This document shows, one piece after another, positions 19,155 through 27,633 of a stretch of DNA of 64,000 bases (within the stretch, counting starts at the first letter, position 1; the number at the start of each line of letters is the position of its first letter). The notes beneath the pieces were generated by a model. It saw only the letters and a program-made list of their open reading frames with translations. It was not told the origin of the DNA and did not search any database. A program made the translations under genes and the position numbers. Source of the stretch: Lachnospiraceae bacterium AD3010 (GTDB lineage: Bacteria; Bacillota; Clostridia; Lachnospirales; Lachnospiraceae); the NCBI GenBank assembly GCA_000622025.1, contig JHWU01000008.1, positions 124,001 to 188,000 on the forward strand, in the 5' to 3' direction.

Positions 19155-19183
19155 TTGAGAATGAACACAAAATAAGGTATAAT
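19155..19183 (+). promoter_or_regulatory. Sigma-A promoter TTGAGA-17-TATAAT
   Basis: TTGAGA at 19155-19160 and a consensus TATAAT at 19178-19183 with a 17-bp spacer. It drives the P-loop protein and HlyD-like genes, leaving a leader of about 85 nt. Confidence 0.8.
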
Positions 19184-19274
19184 GATTCTTAGTTCCGAAG
19201 GGGCTGCCACATCAGCCGCGAGGGAGCTTAAATTCAAGATTTAATAATATTTACCGGGCAGGAGGTACAAGATT

Positions 19275-19697
19275 ATGATACAGTTGATTGTTGCCGAAAA
19301 AGGTCAGGGAAAGACAAAGTTTCTTCTGGAGAAGGTTTCCGAAGCGGCAAATAGCTCAAGAGGAAACGTGGTATTTATAGATAACGATCTTTCCCATATT
19401 TACGAGATCAAAAATACGGTCAGATTTGTAAATGTGAGCGACTACAAGATCAACGGAACCCAGGAATTCTATGGATTTGTAAGCGGCATAATTTCAGCGG
19501 ATCACGATCTGGAACAGATCTTTATTGATAAGCTTCTTATCATTTCTTCTCTAAAAAGCCCTGTAGATGCGGTCGAGCTCTTGCATAAGCTTGACGAGAT
19601 AAGTACAAAATGTGATGTTTCCTTAACCATAAGCTTTACCGGTAAAAAGGAAGACCTTCCTAAGGACCTTCAGGAAAAGGTTCTGGATTTTGCATAA
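19275..19697 (+). CDS. Small P-loop ATP-binding protein, function unknown
   Basis: A 140-residue cytosolic protein beginning MIQLIVAEKGQGKTKFLLEK, where residues 8-15 (EKGQGKTK) form a Walker A-like loop. VVFIDND and IFIDKLLII resemble beta strands of a P-loop fold, but there is no clear complete Walker B. Similar short proteins are sometimes labelled PilT-like, which is not supported here. GGAGG precedes ATG 19275. It overlaps the next gene by 8 bp, so a role linked to the HlyD-like and division genes is plausible but unproven. Confidence 0.75.
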   Translation: MIQLIVAEKGQGKTKFLLEKVSEAANSSRGNVVFIDNDLSHIYEIKNTVRFVNVSDYKINGTQEFYGFVSGIISADHDLEQIFIDKLLIISSLKSPVDAVELLHKLDEISTKCDVSLTISFTGKKEDLPKDLQEKVLDFA

Positions 19698-21132
19698 AAA
19701 AAGAAAGCATAAGGGGGAAGACCCCCGGAAAAATAATGTCAAAGTCAGGAAGTTCCGGAAGCACTCCTTAAACAGGATGAATCTCGGGATCCCTGTCTTT
19801 GGCTTTATTTTTGTGTATATCATTATAATGGTTATTATGGCCAGCCGTAAGAGTACTATAGCGGGTTACGAGGTGCAGCTCGGAACTCTTGCCAAGAATA
19901 CAACCGCCAGGGCTATTGCTCTCCGGGATGAGCTGGTTGTGAAAAGCGGAAGTAACGGCTATGTGAATTTCTATACCCATGAGAATCAGCGTGTTTCAAA
20001 CGGTGCCCTTGTTTATTCTGTTGATGAGAGCGGGACCCTATCCGAGATCCTGAAGTCAAAGCAGGCCATGCATACGGATCTGAGTGAAGATGACCTCCGG
20101 GAGATAAAGGACGAGATAGTAGAATACAGAAAGACCTACAGGGACAATTTATTTTCAACTGTCTATGATTTTAAATATGCCCTGAACGGAACAATTTCCA
20201 GGATCAGTAATGAAAACCTTCTTTCCACCCTTAATTCCCTTTCCGGAAATATGATACCCGATAATTCCCTTGATATGGGATATGCACCTGACAGCGGCAT
20301 AGTCATTTTTTCGACCGACGGGATGGAGGAGCTGACCGCAGGTACTGTGGACGCTTCCGCCTTTGATGAAGCAAAGCACGAAAAGATCACCCATAACGAC
20401 AATTCTCTTGTTTCTCAAGGTGATGATCTTTATAAGATAATAACCGGAGAAAAGTGGGGTCTCATTATGAAATGGGACGATACCTGGGAAGAGCAGTTTA
20501 CGGACGGAGACTACATCAATGTCCGTTTCTTAAAGAACGGCAATACCTCCTGGGGGCAGGAGACCATCCTAAATAATGATGACGGCAGATATCTCCTTCT
20601 CACCTTTACGAATTCAATGATAACCTTTGCCGGGGACCGCTATATAGATGTGGAGCTTTTGACAAATGACAAGGCTGGCTTAAAGATCCCCAATTCCTCA
20701 ATCGTCAATATGCAGTTTTATACCATACCGGAGGACTTTCTGACCAGAGGCGGAAACTCTGATTCCGACGGCTTCATAAGGGAAGCCTACCTTGAGGACG
20801 GCACAAAAAGCACGGAATTTGTGGACGCAAAGGTCTATGACAAGGAGGACGATCTGGTCTATATCGATACAGCGGTCTTTAATCCCGGCGATGTACTGGT
20901 GAAACCGGATTCTTCCGAAACCTACACCGTAAGCTCCAAGGCATCCCTTACCGGGGTTTACAATATGAATAACGGCTTTGCCGACTTCACGAAAATAAAC
21001 GTTCTATACTCAAATAAGGAATACTCCATAGTGGAATCCGGTACAAATTACGGACTCCGTGTCTATGATCACATTGTTCTTGACGGCAGCAGTGTCAGGG
21101 ATGATGACTTTGTTTTTGATACAAATCTTTAA
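19690..21132 (+). CDS. HlyD-like membrane-anchored protein next to yggS-sepF
   Basis: A 480-residue protein with a very basic N-terminus (about 30 residues), one membrane helix near 32-52 (IPVFGFIFVYIIIMVIMAS), and a long extracellular region. SGSNGYVNFYTHENQRVSNGA near 76-96 fits a lipoyl/barrel-sandwich hybrid half, giving the HlyD-like label. A helical hairpin (about 115-150) and beta-rich domains follow. TTG 19690 with AAAAGG about 9 bp upstream is chosen; ATG 19778 would delete the basic tail. No transporter partner is adjacent. Its place before yggS-sepF, conserved in Lachnospiraceae as far as I recall, hints at a division or envelope role. Confidence 0.75.
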   Translation: MHKKRKHKGEDPRKNNVKVRKFRKHSLNRMNLGIPVFGFIFVYIIIMVIMASRKSTIAGYEVQLGTLAKNTTARAIALRDELVVKSGSNGYVNFYTHENQRVSNGALVYSVDESGTLSEILKSKQAMHTDLSEDDLREIKDEIVEYRKTYRDNLFSTVYDFKYALNGTISRISNENLLSTLNSLSGNMIPDNSLDMGYAPDSGIVIFSTDGMEELTAGTVDASAFDEAKHEKITHNDNSLVSQGDDLYKIITGEKWGLIMKWDDTWEEQFTDGDYINVRFLKNGNTSWGQETILNNDDGRYLLLTFTNSMITFAGDRYIDVELLTNDKAGLKIPNSSIVNMQFYTIPEDFLTRGGNSDSDGFIREAYLEDGTKSTEFVDAKVYDKEDDLVYIDTAVFNPGDVLVKPDSSETYTVSSKASLTGVYNMNNGFADFTKINVLYSNKEYSIVESGTNYGLRVYDHIVLDGSSVRDDDFVFDTNL

Positions 21133-21150
21133 AAACATCAATAAAACATC

Positions 21151-21179
21151 TTTACAAAAGGCTCGTGTTAACATAAAAT
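21151..21179 (+). promoter_or_regulatory. Sigma-A promoter TTTACA-17-TAAAAT before yggS
   Basis: TTTACA at 21151-21156, a 17-bp spacer, and TAAAAT at 21174-21179. It lies about 48 bp before the yggS start and would transcribe yggS and sepF. Confidence 0.7.
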
Positions 21180-21226
21180 TGTGAAACATAGGGGCTATTT
21201 TTATTATTCTTGAACGGAGAAAGATA

Positions 21227-21967
21227 ATGGAGAATGTAAATATCAGAGAAAATCTTGAGACAGTGGAAAATAACATTAGAGAAGCCTGCAAAAGATCCGG
21301 TCGTGACAGGAACGAGGTCACACTAATCGCGGTTTCAAAAACCAAGCCGAATGAACTCATCATGGAAGCTTATAATGCCGGGATCCGGGACTTCGGAGAA
21401 AATAAGGTTCAGGAGCTTACACGGAAGATGGAAGAGCTGCCGGAGGATATCCGCTGGCATATGATAGGACACCTGCAGAGAAACAAGGTTAAATATATCG
21501 CCGGAAAAGTCAGGCTGATACACAGCGTGGATTCATTTGAGCTTGCATCGGAAATCAGCAGACAATGTGAAAAAAAGGGCCTTTGGCAGGATATCCTTAT
21601 AGAGATCAATATAGGAGATGAAGAGAGCAAGTTCGGTGTATCCTACGATAAGGTGACAGAATTAGTTGACAGAATAATTGGTTTACCGAATATTTCTGTT
21701 AAGGGCTTGATGTGTGTTGCTCCAAATGTTGATAATTCTGAAGAAAATCGAAAACTTTTTAAAAAAATGATAAAAAAAGCTGTTGACATAAATTCAATTA
21801 AGATGTACGATGTAAATCGTGATAGGTCGCAGAGCGACAGGCTTCTCAGCATTTTATCCTTCGGAATGACCAATGATTATGAGGTTGCTGTTGAAGAAGG
21901 AGCCACTATGGTACGTGTTGGGACCGGAATCTTTGGAGAGAGAGATTACTTAACAGGGAGGATTTAA
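21227..21967 (+). CDS. PLP homeostasis protein YggS/YlmE (PROSC family)
   Basis: A 246-residue alanine-racemase-fold PLP-binding protein that buffers cofactor levels without known catalysis. The PLP lysine lies in AVSKTKPNE near residue 38. GIRDFGENKVQEL, WHMIGHLQRNKVKYI and the C-terminal TMVRVGTGIFGERDY are family signatures. Codons between about 21660 and 21830 are much more A/T-rich than the flanks, though the protein stays conserved. It starts with ATG 21227 after GGAG and is followed by sepF 3 bp later. Confidence 0.94.
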   Translation: MENVNIRENLETVENNIREACKRSGRDRNEVTLIAVSKTKPNELIMEAYNAGIRDFGENKVQELTRKMEELPEDIRWHMIGHLQRNKVKYIAGKVRLIHSVDSFELASEISRQCEKKGLWQDILIEINIGDEESKFGVSYDKVTELVDRIIGLPNISVKGLMCVAPNVDNSEENRKLFKKMIKKAVDINSIKMYDVNRDRSQSDRLLSILSFGMTNDYEVAVEEGATMVRVGTGIFGERDYLTGRI

Positions 21968-21970
21968 CCA

Positions 21971-22495
21971 ATGAGCTTTTTTGACAAGATCATGAATACT
22001 TTCAGCCTTAATGATGAAGATGAAGAGTATTACGATGATGATGATTTTATAGATGAGGATGAAGAAGAAAGTCCCAGAGGATTTTTCGCTTCCAAGAAGA
22101 ACCGCAAGGAAGAGGAAGCTCCTGCAAGATCAAAGATAACTCCTATGAGGTCATCCAAGAAGAACAGGTCAGAGGATTCTGATCGAGAGGTTACCATCTT
22201 TAAGCCTACTTCAGATACGGATGTGTGCGATATAATGGATGCTCTTCTTGCAGATCGTACAGTAGTACTGAATCTTGAAGGTATCAATGAGACTCTGGCT
22301 GAGAAGATCATATATACTATCTCCGGTGCCAGCTATGCATTGAGCGGAAGTATGGTAAAGATTTCAAATTATATCTTTATTATCGCTCCGAAGAGTGTAG
22401 AGCTTTCCGGTGACGAAGGCAGGGATTCGGTTACTCCTTCTGCATCAAATAATAGAGCATTTGAGTTTGCAAAGGTTGCAGGTGGCCGATTTTAA
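21971..22495 (+). CDS. sepF: Cell division protein SepF
   Basis: A 174-residue Z-ring-associated protein that bundles FtsZ and binds membrane. The N-terminal amphipathic MSFFDKIMNTFSL is the membrane anchor. An acidic, low-complexity linker (about 16-75) leads to the SepF domain, with VVLNLEGINETLAEKIIYTISGASYALSG near 98-126 and KISNYIFIIAPKSVEL. GGGAGG precedes ATG 21971. The yggS-sepF pair is the classical ylmE-ylmF arrangement. Confidence 0.94.
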   Translation: MSFFDKIMNTFSLNDEDEEYYDDDDFIDEDEEESPRGFFASKKNRKEEEAPARSKITPMRSSKKNRSEDSDREVTIFKPTSDTDVCDIMDALLADRTVVLNLEGINETLAEKIIYTISGASYALSGSMVKISNYIFIIAPKSVELSGDEGRDSVTPSASNNRAFEFAKVAGGRF

Positions 22496-22519
22496 AAAAA
22501 TCAAATAATACGTTATAAT

Positions 22520-22550
22520 AGCAGGCAGGGTTTTGCTCTGTCTGCTTTAT
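22520..22550 (+). terminator. Terminator after sepF
   Basis: An 11-bp stem AGCAGGCAGGG / CTCTGTCTGCT with two G-T wobbles and loop TTTTG, followed by a T-rich tail. It lies 25 bp after the stop. Confidence 0.7.
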
Positions 22551-22587
22551 TTATGTCAGATTGAAAAATCTGTTGTCCCGAGTATAA

Positions 22588-22653
22588 GATCCTTCGCTTC
22601 GCTCAGGATGACATATTTGTACTCGTAATGACATATTTGTACTCGTGATGACA
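22588..22653 (+). repeat. Dispersed palindrome plus 20-bp tandem repeat (2.3 copies)
   Basis: GATCCTTCGCTTCGCTCAGG from 22588 runs into units ATGACATATTTGTACTCGTA at 22608 and 22628 (last base G) and a partial copy at 22648. As at 10.7 kb, each unit begins with the ATGACA tail of the palindrome. Confidence 0.9.
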
Positions 22654-22671
22654 TATGATTGAAAGGGAAAA

Positions 22672-23766
22672 ATGCACACACTGCATATTAATGACACAAT
22701 ATCCGGGCCGGGCTACGATATCGTTGTGGCCGAAGGATGCGATAAGCTCCCCGAGTTTATCTCGGCCCTTGACCTATCTGAAAGTAAGGCTCTTATCGTA
22801 ACTGACAGCAATGTGGAAAAGCTTTATCTACGTGAGGTACAGACAGTTCTTAAGGGCTCATTTAAGAAGCTCTGTTCCTTTAGCATCCCCGCCGGAGAGA
22901 AAAATAAGAATCTTGATAAGGTCCGGGATATCCTCCGGATCCTTATCGTAGAGAAATTTGAAAGGCGTGACATAATAATTGCCCTTGGAGGGGGAGTTAT
23001 CGGAGATATGGCAGGCTTTGCCTCTGCGGTTTATTTAAGAGGGATCCGTTTTATCCAGCTTCCGACGACCCTTCTTTCTGACACTGATTCATCCGTAGGC
23101 GGAAAGACAGGTGTTGATCTGGACAGCTACAAAAATATGGTAGGTGCTTTCCATCAGCCTTCCCTTGTCTATATCAACGCTTCCTTCTTAAAAAGCCTCC
23201 CAAAACGGGAATTTGCTTCCGGAATGGCTGAGATAATTAAGCATGGGCTTATAAAGGACGACTCATACTATGAGTGGCTTATAAATCATTTTAATCAGAT
23301 AAATGATCAGGAGCCTGAGGTTCTTACAGAAATGATACAGCGCTCCGTTGCGATAAAGGCTGCTGTTGTAGAAGAGGATCCAACAGAAAAGGGAGTAAGG
23401 GCCATTCTTAATTTCGGACACACTATAGGTCATGCCATTGAAAAATATATGGAGTTTAAGCTTCTTCACGGGGAATGTGTGGCTCTCGGCATTATTGCAG
23501 CCTCATTTATTTCCTATGAACGTGGCTATTTAAATACTGAGGAATTCTATGAGATAAGGGATATGTTACTTCCCTTTAACCTTCCCCTTTCACTTGACGA
23601 GGGTGTCGATACTAAGGAGATCCTTAAGATCACGAAGCTTGATAAGAAAATGGACAGCGGCCGCATACGTTTTATCCTTTTAAAGAAGATCGGTGAGGCC
23701 GTAATTGACACTACTGTCACGGATGAAGAGCTCCTAAGAGGCATAAATAAATTAAAGGATAATTGA
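22672..23766 (+). CDS. aroB: 3-dehydroquinate synthase
   Basis: A 364-residue NAD- and Zn-dependent enzyme converting DAHP to 3-dehydroquinate in the shikimate pathway. Motifs include ALGGGVIGDMAGFASAVYLRG near 103-123, QLPTTLLSDTDSSVGGKTGVD near 127-147, NMVGAFHQP, and metal-site FASGMAEIIKHGL near 181-193 plus NFGHTIGHAIE near 245-255. The ATG follows GAAAGGGAAAA. No other shikimate gene is adjacent; lspA follows 7 bp later. Confidence 0.96.
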   Translation: MHTLHINDTISGPGYDIVVAEGCDKLPEFISALDLSESKALIVTDSNVEKLYLREVQTVLKGSFKKLCSFSIPAGEKNKNLDKVRDILRILIVEKFERRDIIIALGGGVIGDMAGFASAVYLRGIRFIQLPTTLLSDTDSSVGGKTGVDLDSYKNMVGAFHQPSLVYINASFLKSLPKREFASGMAEIIKHGLIKDDSYYEWLINHFNQINDQEPEVLTEMIQRSVAIKAAVVEEDPTEKGVRAILNFGHTIGHAIEKYMEFKLLHGECVALGIIAASFISYERGYLNTEEFYEIRDMLLPFNLPLSLDEGVDTKEILKITKLDKKMDSGRIRFILLKKIGEAVIDTTVTDEELLRGINKLKDN

Positions 23767-23773
23767 TTTAGAA

Positions 23774-24334
23774 ATGACCAAAAGCGCAAAGACTGTTTCA
23801 TTTATACTATCATCAATTTTTATCACGGTTCTGGTATGCTTTGACCAGTATACCAAAAGGCTTGCAACAAAGTATCTTATGGGAAAGGATGATTTTGTCA
23901 TCATTCCAGATGTGCTTGTCCTCCGCTATCTTGACGGGGGCAACAGAGGCGGCGCATTCGGGATCCTTTACGGACACAGGTATTTCTTCCTGATAGTTGC
24001 AATAGTCTTTATGCTTATTATGCTCTATATTCTTTTAAGACTTCCCGCCACGGTAAGATACAGGCTTCTTCGTTTCTTTATCTGCCTTATAACTGCCGGC
24101 GCCGTCGGAAACTTTATTGACAGGCTGCAAAACGGCTTTGTTGTTGATTTTATCTATATTATCTATATCAACTTTCCCATATTCAATGTGGCGGATATCT
24201 ATGTGACGGTTTCAGCCTTTGCACTCGCCATACTGATCCTTTTTGTTTATAAGGAGGACGAGCTGAATATGAAGAAGGCCAACGACCCGAAGCTCCATCT
24301 GCATTCTTCGATGATACCTGATGATGATGAATAG
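23774..24334 (+). CDS. lspA: Lipoprotein signal peptidase (signal peptidase II)
   Basis: A 186-residue integral membrane aspartyl protease that cleaves prolipoprotein signal peptides. Four membrane helices are seen. The catalytic aspartates fit GAVGNFIDRLQNGFVVDFI near 113-131 and PIFNVADIYVTV near 137-148. The CFDQYTKRLA motif in the first helix is also typical. It has a longer charged C-tail than usual. The final 14 bp overlap the pseudouridine synthase start, the common lspA-rluD pairing. Confidence 0.95.
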   Translation: MTKSAKTVSFILSSIFITVLVCFDQYTKRLATKYLMGKDDFVIIPDVLVLRYLDGGNRGGAFGILYGHRYFFLIVAIVFMLIMLYILLRLPATVRYRLLRFFICLITAGAVGNFIDRLQNGFVVDFIYIIYINFPIFNVADIYVTVSAFALAILILFVYKEDELNMKKANDPKLHLHSSMIPDDDE

Positions 24335-25238
24335 GGAAGCTGTATTTACTGTAGATGAAGAATTTGAGGGAGAGCGTATCGACTCCTTTATCTCGGCAAT
24401 TGACGGAGAGCTTTCGAGAAGCTATGTGTCAAAGCTTATAGGAGAGGGAGCAGCGTTCTTAAACGGAAAAGAGGTAAAGAAAAGCAGCGTACGGGTATCG
24501 GATGGAGACAGTGTAAAGCTCTTTATCCCTGAATCCAGGATACCTGATATCCTTCCTGAGGATATACCCCTTGACATACTGTATGAAGACAGTAATGTTC
24601 TGGTTATAAATAAGCCAAAGGGAATGGTGGTACATCCGTCAAACGGGCACTATAGCGGCACTCTTGTAAATGCCCTCCTGTATCACTGCAGGGATCTTTC
24701 AGGAATAAACGGGATATTAAGACCCGGAATAGTCCACAGGATCGATAAGGATACGACCGGCTCCGTTCTGGTTTGTAAAAACGATCTTTCACATAAGTTT
24801 ATTGCTGAGCAGCTAAAGGAACACAGCGTACACAGGCTCTACAGAGCGATCGTCTGCGGTAATCTTAAAGAAGACGGTGTCATAGATAAGCCGGTCGGGC
24901 GCTCAAAAAGCGACAGAAAGAAGATGGCTGTATGCTCTGACGGAAAAAGAGCAATCACCCATTACAAAGTCCTTGAGAGCTTCGGTGACTATTCATATAT
25001 CGAATGCCGCCTGGAGACCGGGCGAACACACCAGATCAGGGTCCATATGGCATCGATCGGACATCCCCTTCTCGGTGACGGTGTTTACGGCACTCTGAAG
25101 TCGCCCTTTAAGACCGAGGGACAGACATTACATGCCTATATTCTGGGATTTAATAAGCCGGATAACGGCGAATACATAGAGACTTTAGCCCCTATTCCGG
25201 AGTATTTCGAAAAGATATTGAAGATCCTTCGTCACTGA
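24321..25238 (+). CDS. rluD: RluA/RluD-family 23S rRNA pseudouridine synthase
   Basis: A 305-residue enzyme with an N-terminal S4 RNA-binding domain (about 15-75, ERIDSFISA..SRSYVSKLI) and a pseudouridine synthase domain with PGIVHRIDKDTTGSVLVCKN near 136-155, holding the catalytic aspartate. ECRLETGRTHQIRVHMASIGHPLLGD is the other signature. Three ATG codons in a row make the exact start uncertain. The precise uridine targets are inferred from the family only. Confidence 0.92.
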   Translation: MMMNREAVFTVDEEFEGERIDSFISAIDGELSRSYVSKLIGEGAAFLNGKEVKKSSVRVSDGDSVKLFIPESRIPDILPEDIPLDILYEDSNVLVINKPKGMVVHPSNGHYSGTLVNALLYHCRDLSGINGILRPGIVHRIDKDTTGSVLVCKNDLSHKFIAEQLKEHSVHRLYRAIVCGNLKEDGVIDKPVGRSKSDRKKMAVCSDGKRAITHYKVLESFGDYSYIECRLETGRTHQIRVHMASIGHPLLGDGVYGTLKSPFKTEGQTLHAYILGFNKPDNGEYIETLAPIPEYFEKILKILRH

Positions 25239-25280
25239 GAAGGACCCGTATAAGCCTTAAATTCAGAAAGGAATGGACAA

Positions 25281-25907
25281 ATGAAGACTGTTATTACCAT
25301 AGGACGTACCTTCGGATCAGGAGGGCGTGAAATAGGAGAGAAGATCGCGGAGCATTTCGGGATAAAATGCTATGATAAGGAGCTTTTGATCCGGGCTGCA
25401 AAGGAAAGCGGCATATGTGAAGAGGTTCTTTTTAATCATGATGAGAGACCTACCAGTTCTTTTCTTTATAACCTGGTAATGGACACCTACTCCTTCGGCT
25501 ACAACAGTCTTTCCTATATCGATATGCCCGTTAGCCACAAGGTCTTTATCGCACAGTTTGATACCATAAAAAGCATCGCCTCTGACGGCCCCTGTGTTAT
25601 CGTTGGCCGCTGTGCGGACTATGCTCTTCAGGACTTTGACAATGTCCTCAATCTTTTTATCTATGCCAGTCCCGAAGCCTGTATTAAAAGGATAATGGAG
25701 CGTTTTCCGAATATAAAGTCAAAGGAAGAAGCGCGTCAGCTCATAAATAAAAAGAATAAGCAGCGTAAAAGCTATTATGATTATTATTCATCCAATAAGT
25801 GGGGATATTATGAAACCTACGATCTTATGATAGATTCATCCGTCCTTGGAGTGGAGGGAACGGTAAGATTTATTGCGGAATATGTGAAGGATTTTGAGGG
25901 TAGATAA
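25281..25907 (+). CDS. Cytidylate kinase-like family protein
   Basis: A 208-residue P-loop kinase-like protein. ITIGRTFGSGGREIGEKIAE at 5-24 matches the cytidylate-kinase-like family, whose P-loop differs from true Cmk (GPxGSGK). CVIVGRCADYAL near 108 and a helical lid with RIMERFPNIKSKEEA and KNKQRKSYYDYYS are typical. A substrate has not been established for this family as far as I know. AAAGGAA precedes ATG 25281. Its stop abuts a copy of the dispersed palindrome. Confidence 0.85.
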   Translation: MKTVITIGRTFGSGGREIGEKIAEHFGIKCYDKELLIRAAKESGICEEVLFNHDERPTSSFLYNLVMDTYSFGYNSLSYIDMPVSHKVFIAQFDTIKSIASDGPCVIVGRCADYALQDFDNVLNLFIYASPEACIKRIMERFPNIKSKEEARQLINKKNKQRKSYYDYYSSNKWGYYETYDLMIDSSVLGVEGTVRFIAEYVKDFEGR

Positions 25908-25981
25908 GATTCTTCGGGCTGCGCCCTCAGAATGACAGACGGCTGCGCCCATTTGTCACATCCTGAGCGAAGCGAAGGATC
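25908..25981. repeat. Facing REP-B and REP-A palindromes between convergent genes
   Basis: 25908-25937 is the GGGC-TGC-GCCC apex variant on the plus strand; 25954-25981 is the standard form on the minus strand. They fill the whole 77-bp gap between two convergent genes and may serve as a bidirectional terminator. Confidence 0.88.
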
Positions 25982-25984
25982 TTT

Positions 25985-27325
25985 TCACTGTTTCTTCTCG
26001 TCATCCGGGCTCAGGTTCTCCATTCTGTCCTCTATCTTGTCCTTTATCTTTTCGATAAGCTGAGCCGCCTTGCTTTCTTCATCCTTTCGTTCGCTTTCAG
26101 GGATCTCATAGGGAAGCTCATCCGAACGCACGTACTTTAATGTGTCGGAAGGCAGTCCCTTCATTTCAAGCTTTCTGGCAATATGTCGTCTTATCCCATT
26201 GTAAATAACAGCAAATACAGGTGTTCCCAGGTACATTCCCATAACACCGAAAAGGCCGCCGCCAACAAGGATGGAAACAACTACCCAGAAGGCCGGTAGT
26301 CCTGTGGAACTCCCGAAAAGCCTGGGCTTTATCACATTTCCGTCCATCTGCTGGAGAATTAGTATCATTAAGATAAAGTAAAGCGCCCTTATGGGACTTA
26401 TCATAAATATAATAAGGGTACCCGGAACAGCTCCGATAAAGGGTCCGAAGAAGGGAATGATATTTGTAAGACCGACTATGAAGCTTATCAGGATCGGATA
26501 GGGAAACCTTAAGATAAGGCAGAGAATAAAGCAGAGCACGCCTATTATCAGCGAATCCACTATAGAGCTCACGATATAATTTCCGAAGATATAATTTACC
26601 TCCCTCACGCCGTCAAATATATCATTGGCCTTTCTCCTGTTGAAATAAGCAAGGGTTATCTTCCTCATCTGTGCCATGAATTTTTCCTTAAAGCTAAGGA
26701 TATATACGGAAAGCACAAGTCCCAGTATTATATTCCATACAAAGGACACGCTTTTTGCGATGCCATGGGATACCGAGGAGAAGACCTGATTTGCATAGGA
26801 GGGCATGTTTTTCATAAAGCCTCCCGCCCATTCCTCGAAGCGGTCGTAATACATATAGAAATAATCAAGGACCTGTGGATTGTCATCGAAGGTCTTATTT
26901 ATGAAGGCCACCATATTATTCGCATACTGGGGGAACTGCTGCGCAATGCTCGTGATACTTTCTATAAGCTGGGGAACCATTATGCTTACAAAAAGCATGA
27001 TCACAAAGGCCAGAGACAGTAAGGCGAGTATGATGGAAATATAACGGAAGACCCGCTTGGTCCTTACTCCCTCAGGCTTTTTTTGGGAAAACAGACCGTA
27101 AACCCTCGGAATAAGCTTTTCCTCATAAAACATCATAACCGGATTCAGGAGATATGCAATAAGAAAGCCGTCAACGACCGGCGTCAGTACCTTGACGAAA
27201 TTTGAAAAGCCCTTTGCAAATACGGGATAATTAAATACAGCAAAAACGAAAAGGATCACACAGACCGATACAAGAAATGCCGTGATCCCCCACAATATAT
27301 ATTTTTTATCAGGCTTAAATTTCAT
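25985..27325 (-). CDS. AI-2E family transporter
   Basis: A 446-residue polytopic permease. About eight membrane segments are visible, with the family stretch FIVGLTNIIPFFGPFIGAVPGTLI and YLGTPVFAVIYNGIRR near the C-terminus. Members include proposed autoinducer-2 exporters and sodium/proton antiporters, so the substrate is open. A charged tail of about 60 residues ends the protein. The start ATG at 27325 is followed upstream by the MITE-like element, so the promoter must lie within a few tens of bases or in the element. Confidence 0.9.
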   Translation of the reverse strand: MKFKPDKKYILWGITAFLVSVCVILFVFAVFNYPVFAKGFSNFVKVLTPVVDGFLIAYLLNPVMMFYEEKLIPRVYGLFSQKKPEGVRTKRVFRYISIILALLSLAFVIMLFVSIMVPQLIESITSIAQQFPQYANNMVAFINKTFDDNPQVLDYFYMYYDRFEEWAGGFMKNMPSYANQVFSSVSHGIAKSVSFVWNIILGLVLSVYILSFKEKFMAQMRKITLAYFNRRKANDIFDGVREVNYIFGNYIVSSIVDSLIIGVLCFILCLILRFPYPILISFIVGLTNIIPFFGPFIGAVPGTLIIFMISPIRALYFILMILILQQMDGNVIKPRLFGSSTGLPAFWVVVSILVGGGLFGVMGMYLGTPVFAVIYNGIRRHIARKLEMKGLPSDTLKYVRSDELPYEIPESERKDEESKAAQLIEKIKDKIEDRMENLSPDDEKKQ

Positions 27326-27361
27326 TGAATTTAACTGTCTTTCTGTTGTAAACTATAGATT

Positions 27362-27618
27362 ATTATATGATTAAAGCGCCAAAAGTAATTGTCACCACAC
27401 AAGCTTGCTTGTGGTGGGGACAAGAACTTTGGGCGCACCCCTACACGAGCATGAAGTGGGGCGCACGATGTCCAGTGGACATTGGTTTTGCGCCGACCGG
27501 AGCGGAGCGGAGAAGGGGCCCCGCGAAATGCGAGTGTGGTGTAGGATTGTGGGAGTGCGTAGCACGGAACAATCCGTATTTAATCAAAATGTGACTTTTG
27601 GCGTCTGAATCATTATAT
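27362..27618. mobile_element. MITE-like element, copy 1 (257 bp)
   Basis: Imperfect terminal inverted repeats: left ATTATATGATTAAAGCGCC.. and right ..GGCGTCTGAATCATTATAT, both carrying CGCCAAAAGT or its complement. The interior shares near-identity with 51865-52070, apart from a 51-bp segment present only here (between GTGGGG and AAGGGGCCCC). No protein is convincingly encoded. It fills the gap between divergent genes and ends 4 bp before the ribosome site of the next gene. Confidence 0.85.
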
Positions 27619-27633
27619 CACAAAGGAAAATAT

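Noticed and set aside
27367-27608. Overlapping plus-strand frames inside MITE-like copy 1 (and 51870-52067 in copy 2)
   Set aside because: Both are by-products of the repeat: the 51-bp presence/absence removes part of the frame and there is no ribosome site.
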